22,679 nucleotides of DNA, taken from the IMG/VR virus record IMGVR_UViG_3300008448_000710, positions 1 through 22,679 of that record, one strand, 5' to 3'. A program made the translations under genes and the position numbers. This document shows, one piece after another, positions 1 to 7,849 of the stretch. The notes under the pieces are model-generated. The model was not told where the DNA came from and did no database searches. It saw only the letters and a program-made list of their open reading frames with translations. The stretch's first letter is position 1. Each line of letters begins with the position of its first letter. The stretch comes from a virus.

Positions 1-272
1 TGATTTGCCTTAGGTTGTGTGTATTCCCCTAATCTACTAGACGTGCTGCCCATAAAAGGGCTGGCATATGATACTAGTTTCCACGATGACGGAAGATCAG
101 GATTTGCGCCGCCGAACTGTGGTATAAAGACTTGCAGTCTTCCTGACCTAGTATTAGTGTCAATGGCTTTTACTTTTCCAATATATATTCCGCTGGGTTG
201 CGGAATATCCATTTTTGTAGTGTCGATGAACGTGGGGTGTTTTGTACCCAAATATGGTTGATTGTATGACAT
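1..272 (-). CDS. 5: Baseplate hub protein gp5, N-terminal part (partial)
   Basis: The reading frame starts with ATG at 272 and stays open to the window edge (about 90 codons visible). The visible part looks like the N-terminal OB-fold of the T4 gp5 hub/needle protein: a stretch reading GIYIGKVKAIDTNTRSGRL, then QVFIPQFGG and VSYASPFMGS, is typical of marine T4-like gp5. In T4, gp5 trimers sit below the gp27 hub and carry the membrane-piercing spike and a lysozyme domain. Whether a lysozyme domain is present here cannot be seen, because the gene is cut. It starts 3 nt after the stop of the 924-aa hub-like gene, so it is the last visible gene of a four-gene baseplate operon. Confidence 0.72.
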   Translation of the reverse strand, partial: MSYNQPYLGTKHPTFIDTTKMDIPQPSGIYIGKVKAIDTNTRSGRLQVFIPQFGGANPDLPSSWKLVSYASPFMGSTSSRLGEYTQPKAN

Positions 273-275
273 AAT

Positions 276-3050
276 TTAAATGAAATTAGTAAAGTCGCCG
301 AATTCTAAATCGCTCAAACTTGCAAATGCTTCGGTTACATCAATATCCGTCACTCCAACATCCAAATCAAAATTGCCAATTGAGTCGAAACCAGACGCAT
401 AGTCCAGTGCTCCCGCGTATTTAAAATCTCCAATGGAATCAAAACTAGTATTGTAGTCTACTCCCAATGCACCTTGACTTTTAAATATATCAGTAATTCC
501 AGTTGTTATTTTATCTACTGCAATATTTACACCTCGGCCAACAACGTTATTAATTAAAGATCCTGCTACCTGCGCCCCAATAGCTTGAAGGAAACTTCCA
601 CCTTGTCCATTTGCTAGTGCCGCGGCGCCTTGTACTGCAAGATTTACCGCTGCTGAAGAATTAGTAGCTGGAAGCAAAGAAGAAATATTAGTTCTTGGAC
701 CTGCAAATCTGATTGCTGTATTCACTGTTGGAGTTAACGCATTTGACAATGCAGTTTCTGTTCTTTGTGTAACGGAAGAAGGTACCACTGGCTTTCCTTC
801 TTGATCATATAATAGTTTTGCCAACGTCAATGATTGTTCAAATTTTCCATTAGAAAAAGAATTGTCAACGGTAATTATTTTATAAACTCCGCTAAATTCG
901 CTGTATCTATATCTACTAGATGCTACATCTGCTATACCTGTGGTTTCGTCATAGTCCACTGGACTTTGAAAATTTACAAATACATATAGCTCTCCGCCGT
1001 CCATGTATAAACTACTGCCTGAACTGTTATTTAAAAATTGACCTGATGGAGTATCCAATCCTTGTCCCATGAATAAATCATCTTGTTTAATAAATTGCGG
1101 ATCCCCTACAATTTTTAAATTTAATGTTATCATGTCACCTTTGGCCCCTAGCATCAAAGATCTCTGTAGATCTCCTGCGTCTGCAGATGCCTGTGGCAGT
1201 CCACCAGCTCTCATAGTCGTTGCGACATTGTCACTGACTAGTCCTATAGAAATTGGCGCAACATTCTCTTGTGGTCTTTCTTCAGTGTTGGGATTAGGGT
1301 AAGCATTAGCATCGGGTCTAATAGGAGTTCCTGTTTGCGATTGTGTACTTTTTGTACGATTTGTGGTCATCTCTACTAGATATAAAGTGTTAAAATCTAT
1401 TTGTAAATCGAGTACGTCTTTATTTTTTCCCGTAAAAATATAATCATATTTTTTTACAAATCCAGGCACACGGCCTTTGGGATAAAATGGATGTTTAGCA
1501 GATAAGTTATATGGCTTTACATAAAATATAATGTCCATGCTATATCTGTTTTGTGTTGGATCATAATCTCTAATAAGGATACTAGGAATGATTCTAAACC
1601 ATTTTAGCCACGTGATGGTATTAGGGTTTCCGCCTGACTGAATACTTTCCCGTTGTTGTTTTGTTATTGATGGATCTTTCAATTGATCGCTGATATATTC
1701 ACTGTTTCTAACTGCCCAATCGATCATTCTGTCAATAGTGGTGCCCGCAGGAATATTTACGGTTGCTCCGTCGAATCGAAGCCCGCCTTTAGCAGCTCCT
1801 GATGCTGCTTGAATTTGTGATCTTTGTGCGGCAGTCGACGTTCCGCTGGCTGGAGCTCCAGCTGCATTAACAGGACCTGTATATAATTTACGGTTGCCTA
1901 TTTTTTCATCAAACACAACCCTAACAGTGTTGACTATAGATATTTGTTTTTGTACTTTTAATGAACTAAAATAACTATTGATAGCGGCGCAGAATCCAGT
2001 TATTCCAAAACTTGAATATTCATTGTTTAATTGACTGGTCAAATCGCTTATTCGGGCCCGGGTGTCAGCCGCAATGCTGGCATCAATTGGATCGCCAGAC
2101 GCTGCAAATTGTCTAGATTCTTCATTAAGGTTTGTAATTTGTCTTTCGATATCAGATCTTCGAAATAGATTTACATAAAATTTACCGTCTTCAGCTGATA
2201 CTTCAGCCGGACCACCAAATATTTGACTGACTGTAGTGGCTGTAACTGTTGTGCTAACAGGTAAGCTTACATTTATTTGATTAAATGCCTGATGATTAAA
2301 TGGCACTGCATCAATTTGATATTCTGTGCCTTTTGATGTTAATCTAGACTTGATATTAGTTATTCTAATAGGAATAAATTTTGAATGTTCTTTGAGTGGC
2401 CCGGGCGAGCCCCCGTCGACACTGCCAAAAAAATCAATTTGTAACATGTAAGGCATATGGATGTAACTACCTGTCCCGGGATTAACCCTACTAGCAGCCT
2501 CTAACATTCTATTAATTAGTGTAAACCCCAATGGCTCGATAATTGTAAAACTACATTCAATTAAGTTACTGTTTCTATTTCTGGAAGTAGTATTAACTAT
2601 GGTTTTTACTTTTAAGTTTTCGAAATAAAAATCTTCTTCAAATGCAGGGTCTCGTCTGAAAGTTTCCCCGTATCTTCCTGCACTACTGATTAAAACATTT
2701 TGCGGTACATACTTTTTTTGTAATGAACTATCTCTGCTGATCAAATTATTATAGTTTTGTATTCCCATTAAATGCAGGCTTAGACAATAAGTGTAAGAAT
2801 CATATTCTAACAATGGGTTATCAACTACACCTTGTCTGGCATTAGAGCCTATAAAAGCAGTGGTGTCAAATATTGCACGACCTTCTGCGTCACGTATTTG
2901 TGCCAACTCAGCTTCATTAGCTGCATCTATTGCCTCATCACCCACAGCTGGAATTAGATCTATCGCAGGAGTGGCAATATTTTGTCTCTCAGCTAACGAA
3001 ATAGCAACAGCTGATGCGTTGATAGTATTTGACTCTAAGGGATTACTCAT
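276..3050 (-). CDS. Large baseplate hub-like structural protein (924 aa)
   Basis: A long protein without signal peptide or obvious enzyme motif. It lies between gp53 and gp5 with gaps of only 3-4 nt, so it is almost certainly a baseplate component. Around residues 80-250 it has a beta-rich part (LLEYDSYTYCLSLHLMGIQN, then FTIIEPLGFTLINRM). Near residues 740-770 it has GVYKIITVDNSFSNGKFEQS, a pattern common at the end of hub-type tail proteins. The last ~60 residues hold an imperfect Phe-Asp-Ser-Ile-Gly repeat and are acidic. Position next to gp5 suggests it fills the role of T4 gp27 (391 aa), but it is more than twice that length. The gp27 link is inference from synteny and general pattern, not from a clear motif. 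It could also combine hub and another baseplate function. Confidence 0.6.
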   Translation of the reverse strand: MSNPLESNTINASAVAISLAERQNIATPAIDLIPAVGDEAIDAANEAELAQIRDAEGRAIFDTTAFIGSNARQGVVDNPLLEYDSYTYCLSLHLMGIQNYNNLISRDSSLQKKYVPQNVLISSAGRYGETFRRDPAFEEDFYFENLKVKTIVNTTSRNRNSNLIECSFTIIEPLGFTLINRMLEAASRVNPGTGSYIHMPYMLQIDFFGSVDGGSPGPLKEHSKFIPIRITNIKSRLTSKGTEYQIDAVPFNHQAFNQINVSLPVSTTVTATTVSQIFGGPAEVSAEDGKFYVNLFRRSDIERQITNLNEESRQFAASGDPIDASIAADTRARISDLTSQLNNEYSSFGITGFCAAINSYFSSLKVQKQISIVNTVRVVFDEKIGNRKLYTGPVNAAGAPASGTSTAAQRSQIQAASGAAKGGLRFDGATVNIPAGTTIDRMIDWAVRNSEYISDQLKDPSITKQQRESIQSGGNPNTITWLKWFRIIPSILIRDYDPTQNRYSMDIIFYVKPYNLSAKHPFYPKGRVPGFVKKYDYIFTGKNKDVLDLQIDFNTLYLVEMTTNRTKSTQSQTGTPIRPDANAYPNPNTEERPQENVAPISIGLVSDNVATTMRAGGLPQASADAGDLQRSLMLGAKGDMITLNLKIVGDPQFIKQDDLFMGQGLDTPSGQFLNNSSGSSLYMDGGELYVFVNFQSPVDYDETTGIADVASSRYRYSEFSGVYKIITVDNSFSNGKFEQSLTLAKLLYDQEGKPVVPSSVTQRTETALSNALTPTVNTAIRFAGPRTNISSLLPATNSSAAVNLAVQGAAALANGQGGSFLQAIGAQVAGSLINNVVGRGVNIAVDKITTGITDIFKSQGALGVDYNTSFDSIGDFKYAGALDYASGFDSIGNFDLDVGVTDIDVTEAFASLSDLEFGDFTNFI

Positions 3051-3054
3051 CTTA

Positions 3055-3357
3055 TTATCCGATGGCTCCAGTTATTGCAGCTTTCTTAGGCGAAAAAATT
3101 CTATTGCCTATTTTCATATCAAAAATAGGATCTTTAATAGTGTTAGGATTACGCAGTGCAAACACCCACCAGAGACCAGTATCTTCGTACAAATCGTATG
3201 CCAATAAATCAGGTCTATATTGATAAGTTTTGTTTATAGCAAAAAGTACATCATCAGGATTCTTAGGTATTACTGGAAAATTGGCAAGATCTAAAAAGTC
3301 TCCATAAAAAGGTGTTTTAGAATATAAACTATTTTGAGCATATTGAATTTCGGCCAT
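3055..3357 (-). CDS. 53: Baseplate wedge protein gp53
   Basis: A 100-aa protein with the LysM-like signature of T4-like phage gp53: YRPDLLAYDLYEDTGLWWVF, followed by ALRNPNTIKDPIFDM and a short tail with IGNRIF. T4 gp53 (196 aa) binds the gp6-gp7 wedge and helps join wedges around the hub; the short ~100-aa form is usual in marine relatives. The ATG overlaps the TAA stop of the upstream gene (TAATG), which points to translational coupling. The next gene starts 4 nt after its stop. Confidence 0.85.
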   Translation of the reverse strand: MAEIQYAQNSLYSKTPFYGDFLDLANFPVIPKNPDDVLFAINKTYQYRPDLLAYDLYEDTGLWWVFALRNPNTIKDPIFDMKIGNRIFSPKKAAITGAIG

Positions 3358-4247
3358 TATAGGAAACCTCCGATAGGTGAATTGCCATTCTGTATCAGCG
3401 CACCTCGCGAGAATCTGTCTAGTGTAAAGTTTCTAGCAATATTTTGTCTGCTGTATAAAGGTTGTAAGGTAATGTTCACTGTGCTGCTTGTTGGCAGTCG
3501 GACTGGGCCACCAAAGTTGACATTTGTTGGCAATTGCAATCCTGCACTACTCAATGAGGCACCCACTGGTATAGATACATAATCAACTTCTCCTGGCATA
3601 GTATGACTGAATGATGTTACAACGCAGGGAACATGGGGAAGATATGCTGCTCCAAACCCATCTAAGAATACCAGTGGAGGAGGGCTGTCTGCATTTTGAT
3701 CTGCTCCAAAAAACATTTTTGTCACAGTTCTAAAAAATTGTATTACTGCCATCAAATACTGACCTTCTTTAATATTTTGAACTGTAAATTCTCCATTTAT
3801 ATTAATGGAAGAAACTTCACTGCCTTCGTAGAAATAACTAGAATAATTACTGTGAGTTAATGGAGTAGAACCATATTTTGCATTATGCGTTATAGTAATA
3901 GACGGCGTATACGGAAATATAACTCCACTGGTTTCTCGCAATGGTCCAAGAATACTATTATCTATTCTATTATAAAATAAGTCAGCAGTTGGCCTTGCCA
4001 TACTAATTCGCACTCGCCAATCATATTGAGGGTCAATTGTTGATCCATCTGTACCATTAAAATTAACATTAAATACACTGCCGGCTATATCTGTCAGTAA
4101 ACCATTAGCACCTGGGGCAAGTCCAGAATTTGCTAGCCTCGATCCGCTTGAAGACGCCGAGCCTGTAGAACCCGTTACGGAGGCTGGGCTGAAAAATGCG
4201 CTTTGGGCAGAACTATCCCCTGCAAAAGTAGAAGTATTATATGACAT
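3357..4247 (-). CDS. Baseplate tail tube cap/initiator protein (gp48/gp54-like)
   Basis: A 296-aa protein with a Ser/Gly/Ala-rich N-terminus (to about residue 45) followed by a beta-rich body. Recognisable parts are DPQYDWRVRISM, PYTPSITITHNAKYG, SSYFYEGSEVSSININGEF, EGQYLMAVIQFFRTVTKMFF and SFSHTMPGEVDYVSIPV. This is the pattern of T4-like proteins on which the tail tube starts growing (gp48 cap and gp54 initiator); I cannot separate the two from sequence alone. It is the first gene of the minus-strand baseplate operon, and a TAAATA late-type box lies just upstream at 4263-4272. The start is the first ATG after that box. Confidence 0.65.
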   Translation of the reverse strand: MSYNTSTFAGDSSAQSAFFSPASVTGSTGSASSSGSRLANSGLAPGANGLLTDIAGSVFNVNFNGTDGSTIDPQYDWRVRISMARPTADLFYNRIDNSILGPLRETSGVIFPYTPSITITHNAKYGSTPLTHSNYSSYFYEGSEVSSININGEFTVQNIKEGQYLMAVIQFFRTVTKMFFGADQNADSPPPLVFLDGFGAAYLPHVPCVVTSFSHTMPGEVDYVSIPVGASLSSAGLQLPTNVNFGGPVRLPTSSTVNITLQPLYSRQNIARNFTLDRFSRGALIQNGNSPIGGFL

Positions 4248-4262
4248 TTGATACCCGTTTTA

Positions 4263-4272
4263 GATATTTATC
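4263..4272 (-). promoter_or_regulatory. Late-type promoter box GATAAATATC for the baseplate operon
   Basis: On the minus strand this reads GATAAATATC, 15 nt upstream of the ATG at 4247. It matches the TATAAATA-like -10 element read by gp55-type late sigma factors, which need no -35 element. Similar boxes precede several other structural genes in this window. Confidence 0.55.
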
Positions 4273-4301
4273 GAACCAAAAATAGTAGCTTATTATTGGC
4301 A

Positions 4302-4331
4302 TTGACATCACAACTTATAATATGTTAGTAT
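4302..4331 (+). promoter_or_regulatory. Possible sigma70-type promoter for the gp55 operon
   Basis: TTGACA (4302-4307) is followed after 18 nt by TAGTAT (4326-4331); a better TATAAT (4316-4321) lies only 8 nt after the TTGACA and so cannot pair with it. Placement in the 111-bp divergent gap before gp55, which has no TAAATA box on this strand, fits early or middle expression by unmodified host polymerase. Spacing and -10 match are imperfect. Confidence 0.35.
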
Positions 4332-4358
4332 GTACCAACCGCAGATTTAAAGGATAAA

Positions 4359-5249
4359 ATGAAATCAAATTACTTAAACAATAAAGATATTCTTAAAGAG
4401 ATACACAAAAGCAAGAATTCGTATTGCACATTCAGTGACCCAGAAGTTGCAGACTATGACATGATTCTGCCAGATGTTAAAAAAATTAATAAAAAAAATA
4501 TACTAGATGCTCGCAAATTAAGGGCAGAAAGATTAAGCAAATTAGCGCATGAAGCTGCCGTAGCGGCCACTGGGGAAAAGCAAAAAGCTGACCAATTTGA
4601 AATCAAATACACTAAAATTCCACAGACTGATGTAGTCTTTCGAATTATGACATGGGAGCATATACCATTAGACGATGTCAAGACTAAAAAAGCCAAAGAC
4701 GCGGCCAAAGAACTGTTTGAAGACGAAGATGAAACTGCTCATACCGAGTATGACGAAGATGATCCCAAACATAACAAATACGTTAAAGTCAATTTTCCGC
4801 CTTTCTTTCATTATAAAGTAGACGAAGAAGGCAACCCTATTCTGGTAGGCAAAAGTCATTGGTCGGGCGGATTAGACACTGGATCTTTTAATAGAGAACA
4901 TGGTGCAATGACTAATAAACTAGCTCATATGTTTATGAAACTGTGTGAACGTTATGCAACCAGAAGTAATTGGAGAGGGTACACTTATAACGACGAAATG
5001 CGTAGTCAAGCCTTATTACAACTCAGTCAAATTGGATTGCAATTCGACGAATCGAAATCGCAGAATCCTTTTGCTTATTATACTGCTGCTATCACTAATA
5101 GCTTCACTCGAGTGCTGAACATCGAAAAACGCAATCAAAACTTACGTGACGACATTTTAGAAATGAACAATCTTAATCCAAGCTACACTCGCCAAGGCCA
5201 GGGTGGGTCGTGGGGCGGTGCAGGGGGCGGCGTAGATGGTAACGACTAG
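4359..5249 (+). CDS. 55: Late transcription sigma factor gp55
   Basis: T4 gp55 is a minimal sigma factor that directs host RNA polymerase to TATAAATA late promoters and couples transcription to the sliding clamp. The C-terminal half (about residues 180-285) carries the family signature: LAHMFMKLCERYATRSNWRG, YTYNDEMRSQALLQL, FDESKSQNPFAYYTAAITNS and FTRVLNIEKRNQNLRDDIL, equal to sigma region 2. The protein is 296 aa, much longer than T4 gp55 (185 aa). The extra ~150 N-terminal residues contain an acidic stretch (FEDEDETAHTEYDEDD). The C-terminus is Gly-rich (GQGGSWGGAGGG), and I see no clear hydrophobic clamp-binding end. AAAGGA before the ATG serves as ribosome binding site. It overlaps the next gene by 14 nt. 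Confidence 0.88.
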   Translation: MKSNYLNNKDILKEIHKSKNSYCTFSDPEVADYDMILPDVKKINKKNILDARKLRAERLSKLAHEAAVAATGEKQKADQFEIKYTKIPQTDVVFRIMTWEHIPLDDVKTKKAKDAAKELFEDEDETAHTEYDEDDPKHNKYVKVNFPPFFHYKVDEEGNPILVGKSHWSGGLDTGSFNREHGAMTNKLAHMFMKLCERYATRSNWRGYTYNDEMRSQALLQLSQIGLQFDESKSQNPFAYYTAAITNSFTRVLNIEKRNQNLRDDILEMNNLNPSYTRQGQGGSWGGAGGGVDGND

Positions 5250-5904
5250 GATTAAATTTGATCCAACTAGTTCTGATATAATTCTCATAACCTACCCCCC
5301 GGGGGGTTTTGGGAATTTTGTATATCATCTATTAACTGAATTTACGGATCAAACAGTTAAACCCAATAATAGCTCATTTGCGTTTAGCGGCACCGGGAAC
5401 AGTCACGGTACTAAAAAATATACTGTAACGTATTCTCACAATCCCTCAAAATACCATCCGTACATAGACTCAGACGTAGCCACAGAGGGTAAAACAATTT
5501 TGGTACTGGTAGACAACAAATGGTACGATAACGATTACTCTCGCTTACGTGAGGTTTTTCCAAATGCAAAAATTGTAAGGATGTGCTTTGAGCCACGCAT
5601 GTATCCTATTGTGTTTGCTCTAGTTACTGCTAAAACAAAAGGCATACAGGCTAATATATACGTGCCGCCAAATTACAAAGGCGAAGGCAAATTTACTCCG
5701 TTACATTTGCCCAATGTTGTGAATGCATCCATCGAAGACTTTATCTTGGATCCGTTTGAAACGTTTTATAAGATAGCCACAGAGTTGGGATTAACTGTTA
5801 TTAATACTGATCAACTTCATGGCGTTGTTGCAGAATGGCGCAAGGTCCACAAACCATACTTTGAAGATCTATACAAAGAATTCCAGAAGGAGCATTTGCT
5901 ATAG
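5236..5904 (+). CDS. Sulfotransferase-like P-loop protein A (function unknown)
   Basis: A 222-aa protein of unknown role. Near the N-terminus it has ILITYPPGGFGNFVYHLL, which resembles the 5'-phosphosulfate loop of sulfotransferases (TYPKSGT-like). Near residues 105-130 it has FPNAKIVRMCFEPRMYP, like the sulfotransferase 3'-phosphate-binding region (FPNAKIIYVVRNP-like), but the usual Arg and Ser are not conserved. It is a paralog of the gene at 6950-7849: both share YP-x-G-x-FG-x-F and a FPNA motif at similar spacing. The start lies inside the end of gp55 (14-nt overlap), suggesting coupling. Alternatives are a nucleotide-binding regulator or a glycan/nucleotide-modifying enzyme. The sulfotransferase link is inference from two short motifs. 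Confidence 0.7.
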   Translation: MVTTRIKFDPTSSDIILITYPPGGFGNFVYHLLTEFTDQTVKPNNSSFAFSGTGNSHGTKKYTVTYSHNPSKYHPYIDSDVATEGKTILVLVDNKWYDNDYSRLREVFPNAKIVRMCFEPRMYPIVFALVTAKTKGIQANIYVPPNYKGEGKFTPLHLPNVVNASIEDFILDPFETFYKIATELGLTVINTDQLHGVVAEWRKVHKPYFEDLYKEFQKEHLL

Positions 5905-5936
5905 ACATGCCCTCTACAATAGTGTAAACTATATCC

Positions 5937-6953
5937 ATGAGTAACCTATTTAAGAAAGCCGCAGTATTCACCGACATCCACTTTGGTCTAAAGTCAAATA
6001 GTCAATTGCACAACGAGGACTGTTTGAACTTTATCAAGTGGGCTACCGCTAAAGCACGAGAAGAAGGTTGTGAAACCGCTATGTTTCTCGGAGACTGGCA
6101 CAATAATCGAGCCAGTCTTAATATTGTCACGCTTAATTATAGCCTTAGAGCATTGGAACATTTAAATGATAATTTTGAACGTGTTTATTTTATTCCTGGT
6201 AATCATGATTTGTATTATCGGGATAAACGTGATATTCAATCGGTTGAATGGGCTCGTCACCTCCCGAACGTTCAAATTGTTAACGATTGGTTTACTAGCG
6301 GCAATGTGGTTATTGCTCCTTGGCTTGTCGGAGACGACCACAAACGAATTGCCCGACTTACGGGAAAATACATGTTTGGACACTTCGAACTGCCCCACTT
6401 CTATATGAACGCCATGGTGCAGATGCCCGATCACGGCGAAATTAAAAATGAACATTTTGGAAATTTTGATCAAGTATTCACTGGGCACTTTCATAAAAGA
6501 CAGCAACGTCAAAATATTACATATATCGGAAATTGTTTCCCTCACAACTATGCCGATGCTGGCGATGACGATCGTGGACTAACTATTTTAGAATGGGGGA
6601 AAGAACCCGAATATCATGCATGGCCCAATCAGCCTAGATATCGTGTGCTAGGATTAGGTGCTATTTTAAATAACGCAGACTCGGTGTTAGGACAAGGTAT
6701 GCATGTTCGTGTTAATATTGACATCGATATTAGCTACGAAGAAGCAACCTTTATCAAAGAAACTTTTATGGAGTCTCATAAACTGCGAGAAATTACATTA
6801 ATCCCACAAAAAAATGCAGACTTAAATGAATTTGCAATACAGGGCAATGTTAATTTCGAAAGTGTAGATCAAATTGTTACCAATCAACTTACTGCTATTG
6901 CCAGTGAGCATTATGACAATAAGATATTGCTGGACATTTATAGAAATTTATGA
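5937..6953 (+). CDS. 47: Recombination endonuclease subunit gp47 (SbcD/Mre11-like)
   Basis: Calcineurin-type metallophosphoesterase that forms with gp46 the nuclease processing double-strand ends for recombination-dependent replication. Metal-binding motifs are all present in order: FTDIHFG (D13, H15), LGDWHNN (D53), PGNHDLYY (N89, H90, D91), FGHFE (H149) and FTGHFHKRQ (H184, H186). Length 338 aa is close to T4 gp47 (339 aa). The ATG is 32 nt after the previous gene, with no strong ribosome binding site visible. The end overlaps the next gene by 4 nt (ATGA). Confidence 0.95.
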   Translation: MSNLFKKAAVFTDIHFGLKSNSQLHNEDCLNFIKWATAKAREEGCETAMFLGDWHNNRASLNIVTLNYSLRALEHLNDNFERVYFIPGNHDLYYRDKRDIQSVEWARHLPNVQIVNDWFTSGNVVIAPWLVGDDHKRIARLTGKYMFGHFELPHFYMNAMVQMPDHGEIKNEHFGNFDQVFTGHFHKRQQRQNITYIGNCFPHNYADAGDDDRGLTILEWGKEPEYHAWPNQPRYRVLGLGAILNNADSVLGQGMHVRVNIDIDISYEEATFIKETFMESHKLREITLIPQKNADLNEFAIQGNVNFESVDQIVTNQLTAIASEHYDNKILLDIYRNL

Positions 6954-7849
6954 ACTTTGACAAATTATACACTATCCAATATCCTTCGGGAAGTTTTGGG
7001 CATTTTACTCATCTAATATTGTCTACTTACGGCGAAAATTTTACTAAACAAAAGGTCGAATTAAAATTTAAAAATAAAATGAATAGCGGCAGTAGTCATT
7101 TTATTTCTTCGCAAATTCAAAAATATTACGATGTGGATCGATATAAAGAGTATGCTGCAACAGCATTAACCGACGATTATATCGCATTGACTAAAAACGG
7201 AAACTACACAACTGTAATTATCGATTCTGGTATTGCTGATGACTCGGATACTTTTAAACAATTCTTTCCGAATGCAAACTGTATAAAAATATGTTATACT
7301 GATTATAGCTGGCCGTTCAGTGCTAAATCTTTCTACACCAGATGTATGAGCGAAGTTCTATTAGAAGAAACTAAAATTGACGATTTCATTAACCCCGATA
7401 AGGATAAATGGATATCGGCCGAGCCGTGGGAAAAAAGAGAAAAATATTTTCTATTTCTCCGAGATCATGAATTTAGACAGATGTGGAATCTTTCTAGTTC
7501 TCCGTTAACTGTTGATGTAAATGCATACCTTAGCTACGAGACTTTATATAATTCATTATCTAATATTGTCAAATTAAGTAATTTTCACGAATTATATGAT
7601 AAATTTTATAAAAATAATTCAATTCATATCGATTGGTATCTACGATGTCGAGAAATTTTATCAGCTATTCAAAATAATCAATGCATCGATCTAACTGATA
7701 TTTCCGATGATTTGTTCAGTCAAGCAACCATCAATTACTATATACAAATTTTGTATAACTTCGAAATTCCAGCATGGGATTACCGAGATTGGTTTTCTTC
7801 GACTGATCAAATATTTTCAATGCTCGACTTACATAATATTTCACATTAA
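6950..7849 (+). CDS. Sulfotransferase-like P-loop protein B (paralog of 5236-5904)
   Basis: A 299-aa protein of unknown function. Its N-terminus reads LYTIQYPSGSFGHFTHLIL, matching the YP-x-G-x-FG-x-F loop of the protein at 5236-5904. A second shared block, SGSSHFIS versus GNSHGT, follows, and a third, QFFPNANCIKICY, matches EVFPNAKIVRMCF. It has an extra C-terminal region of about 140 residues rich in Tyr, Asp and Trp (for example AEPWEKREKYFLF) that protein A largely lacks. It is linked to gp47 (ATGA overlap) and gp46 (shared A of TAATG), so it is certainly co-translated with the recombination nuclease. In T4 small unrelated genes lie between 47 and 46. Function may be nucleotide or sulfonucleotide binding; this is inference. 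Confidence 0.7.
   Translation: MNFDKLYTIQYPSGSFGHFTHLILSTYGENFTKQKVELKFKNKMNSGSSHFISSQIQKYYDVDRYKEYAATALTDDYIALTKNGNYTTVIIDSGIADDSDTFKQFFPNANCIKICYTDYSWPFSAKSFYTRCMSEVLLEETKIDDFINPDKDKWISAEPWEKREKYFLFLRDHEFRQMWNLSSSPLTVDVNAYLSYETLYNSLSNIVKLSNFHELYDKFYKNNSIHIDWYLRCREILSAIQNNQCIDLTDISDDLFSQATINYYIQILYNFEIPAWDYRDWFSSTDQIFSMLDLHNISH

Noticed and set aside
19-261. Plus-strand 80-aa frame opposite gp5
   Set aside because: The minus-strand frame has clear gp5 similarity; the plus-strand one is a shadow.
2860-3223. Plus-strand frames across the hub/gp53 junction
   Set aside because: They lie antisense to two well-supported genes and match nothing recognisable.
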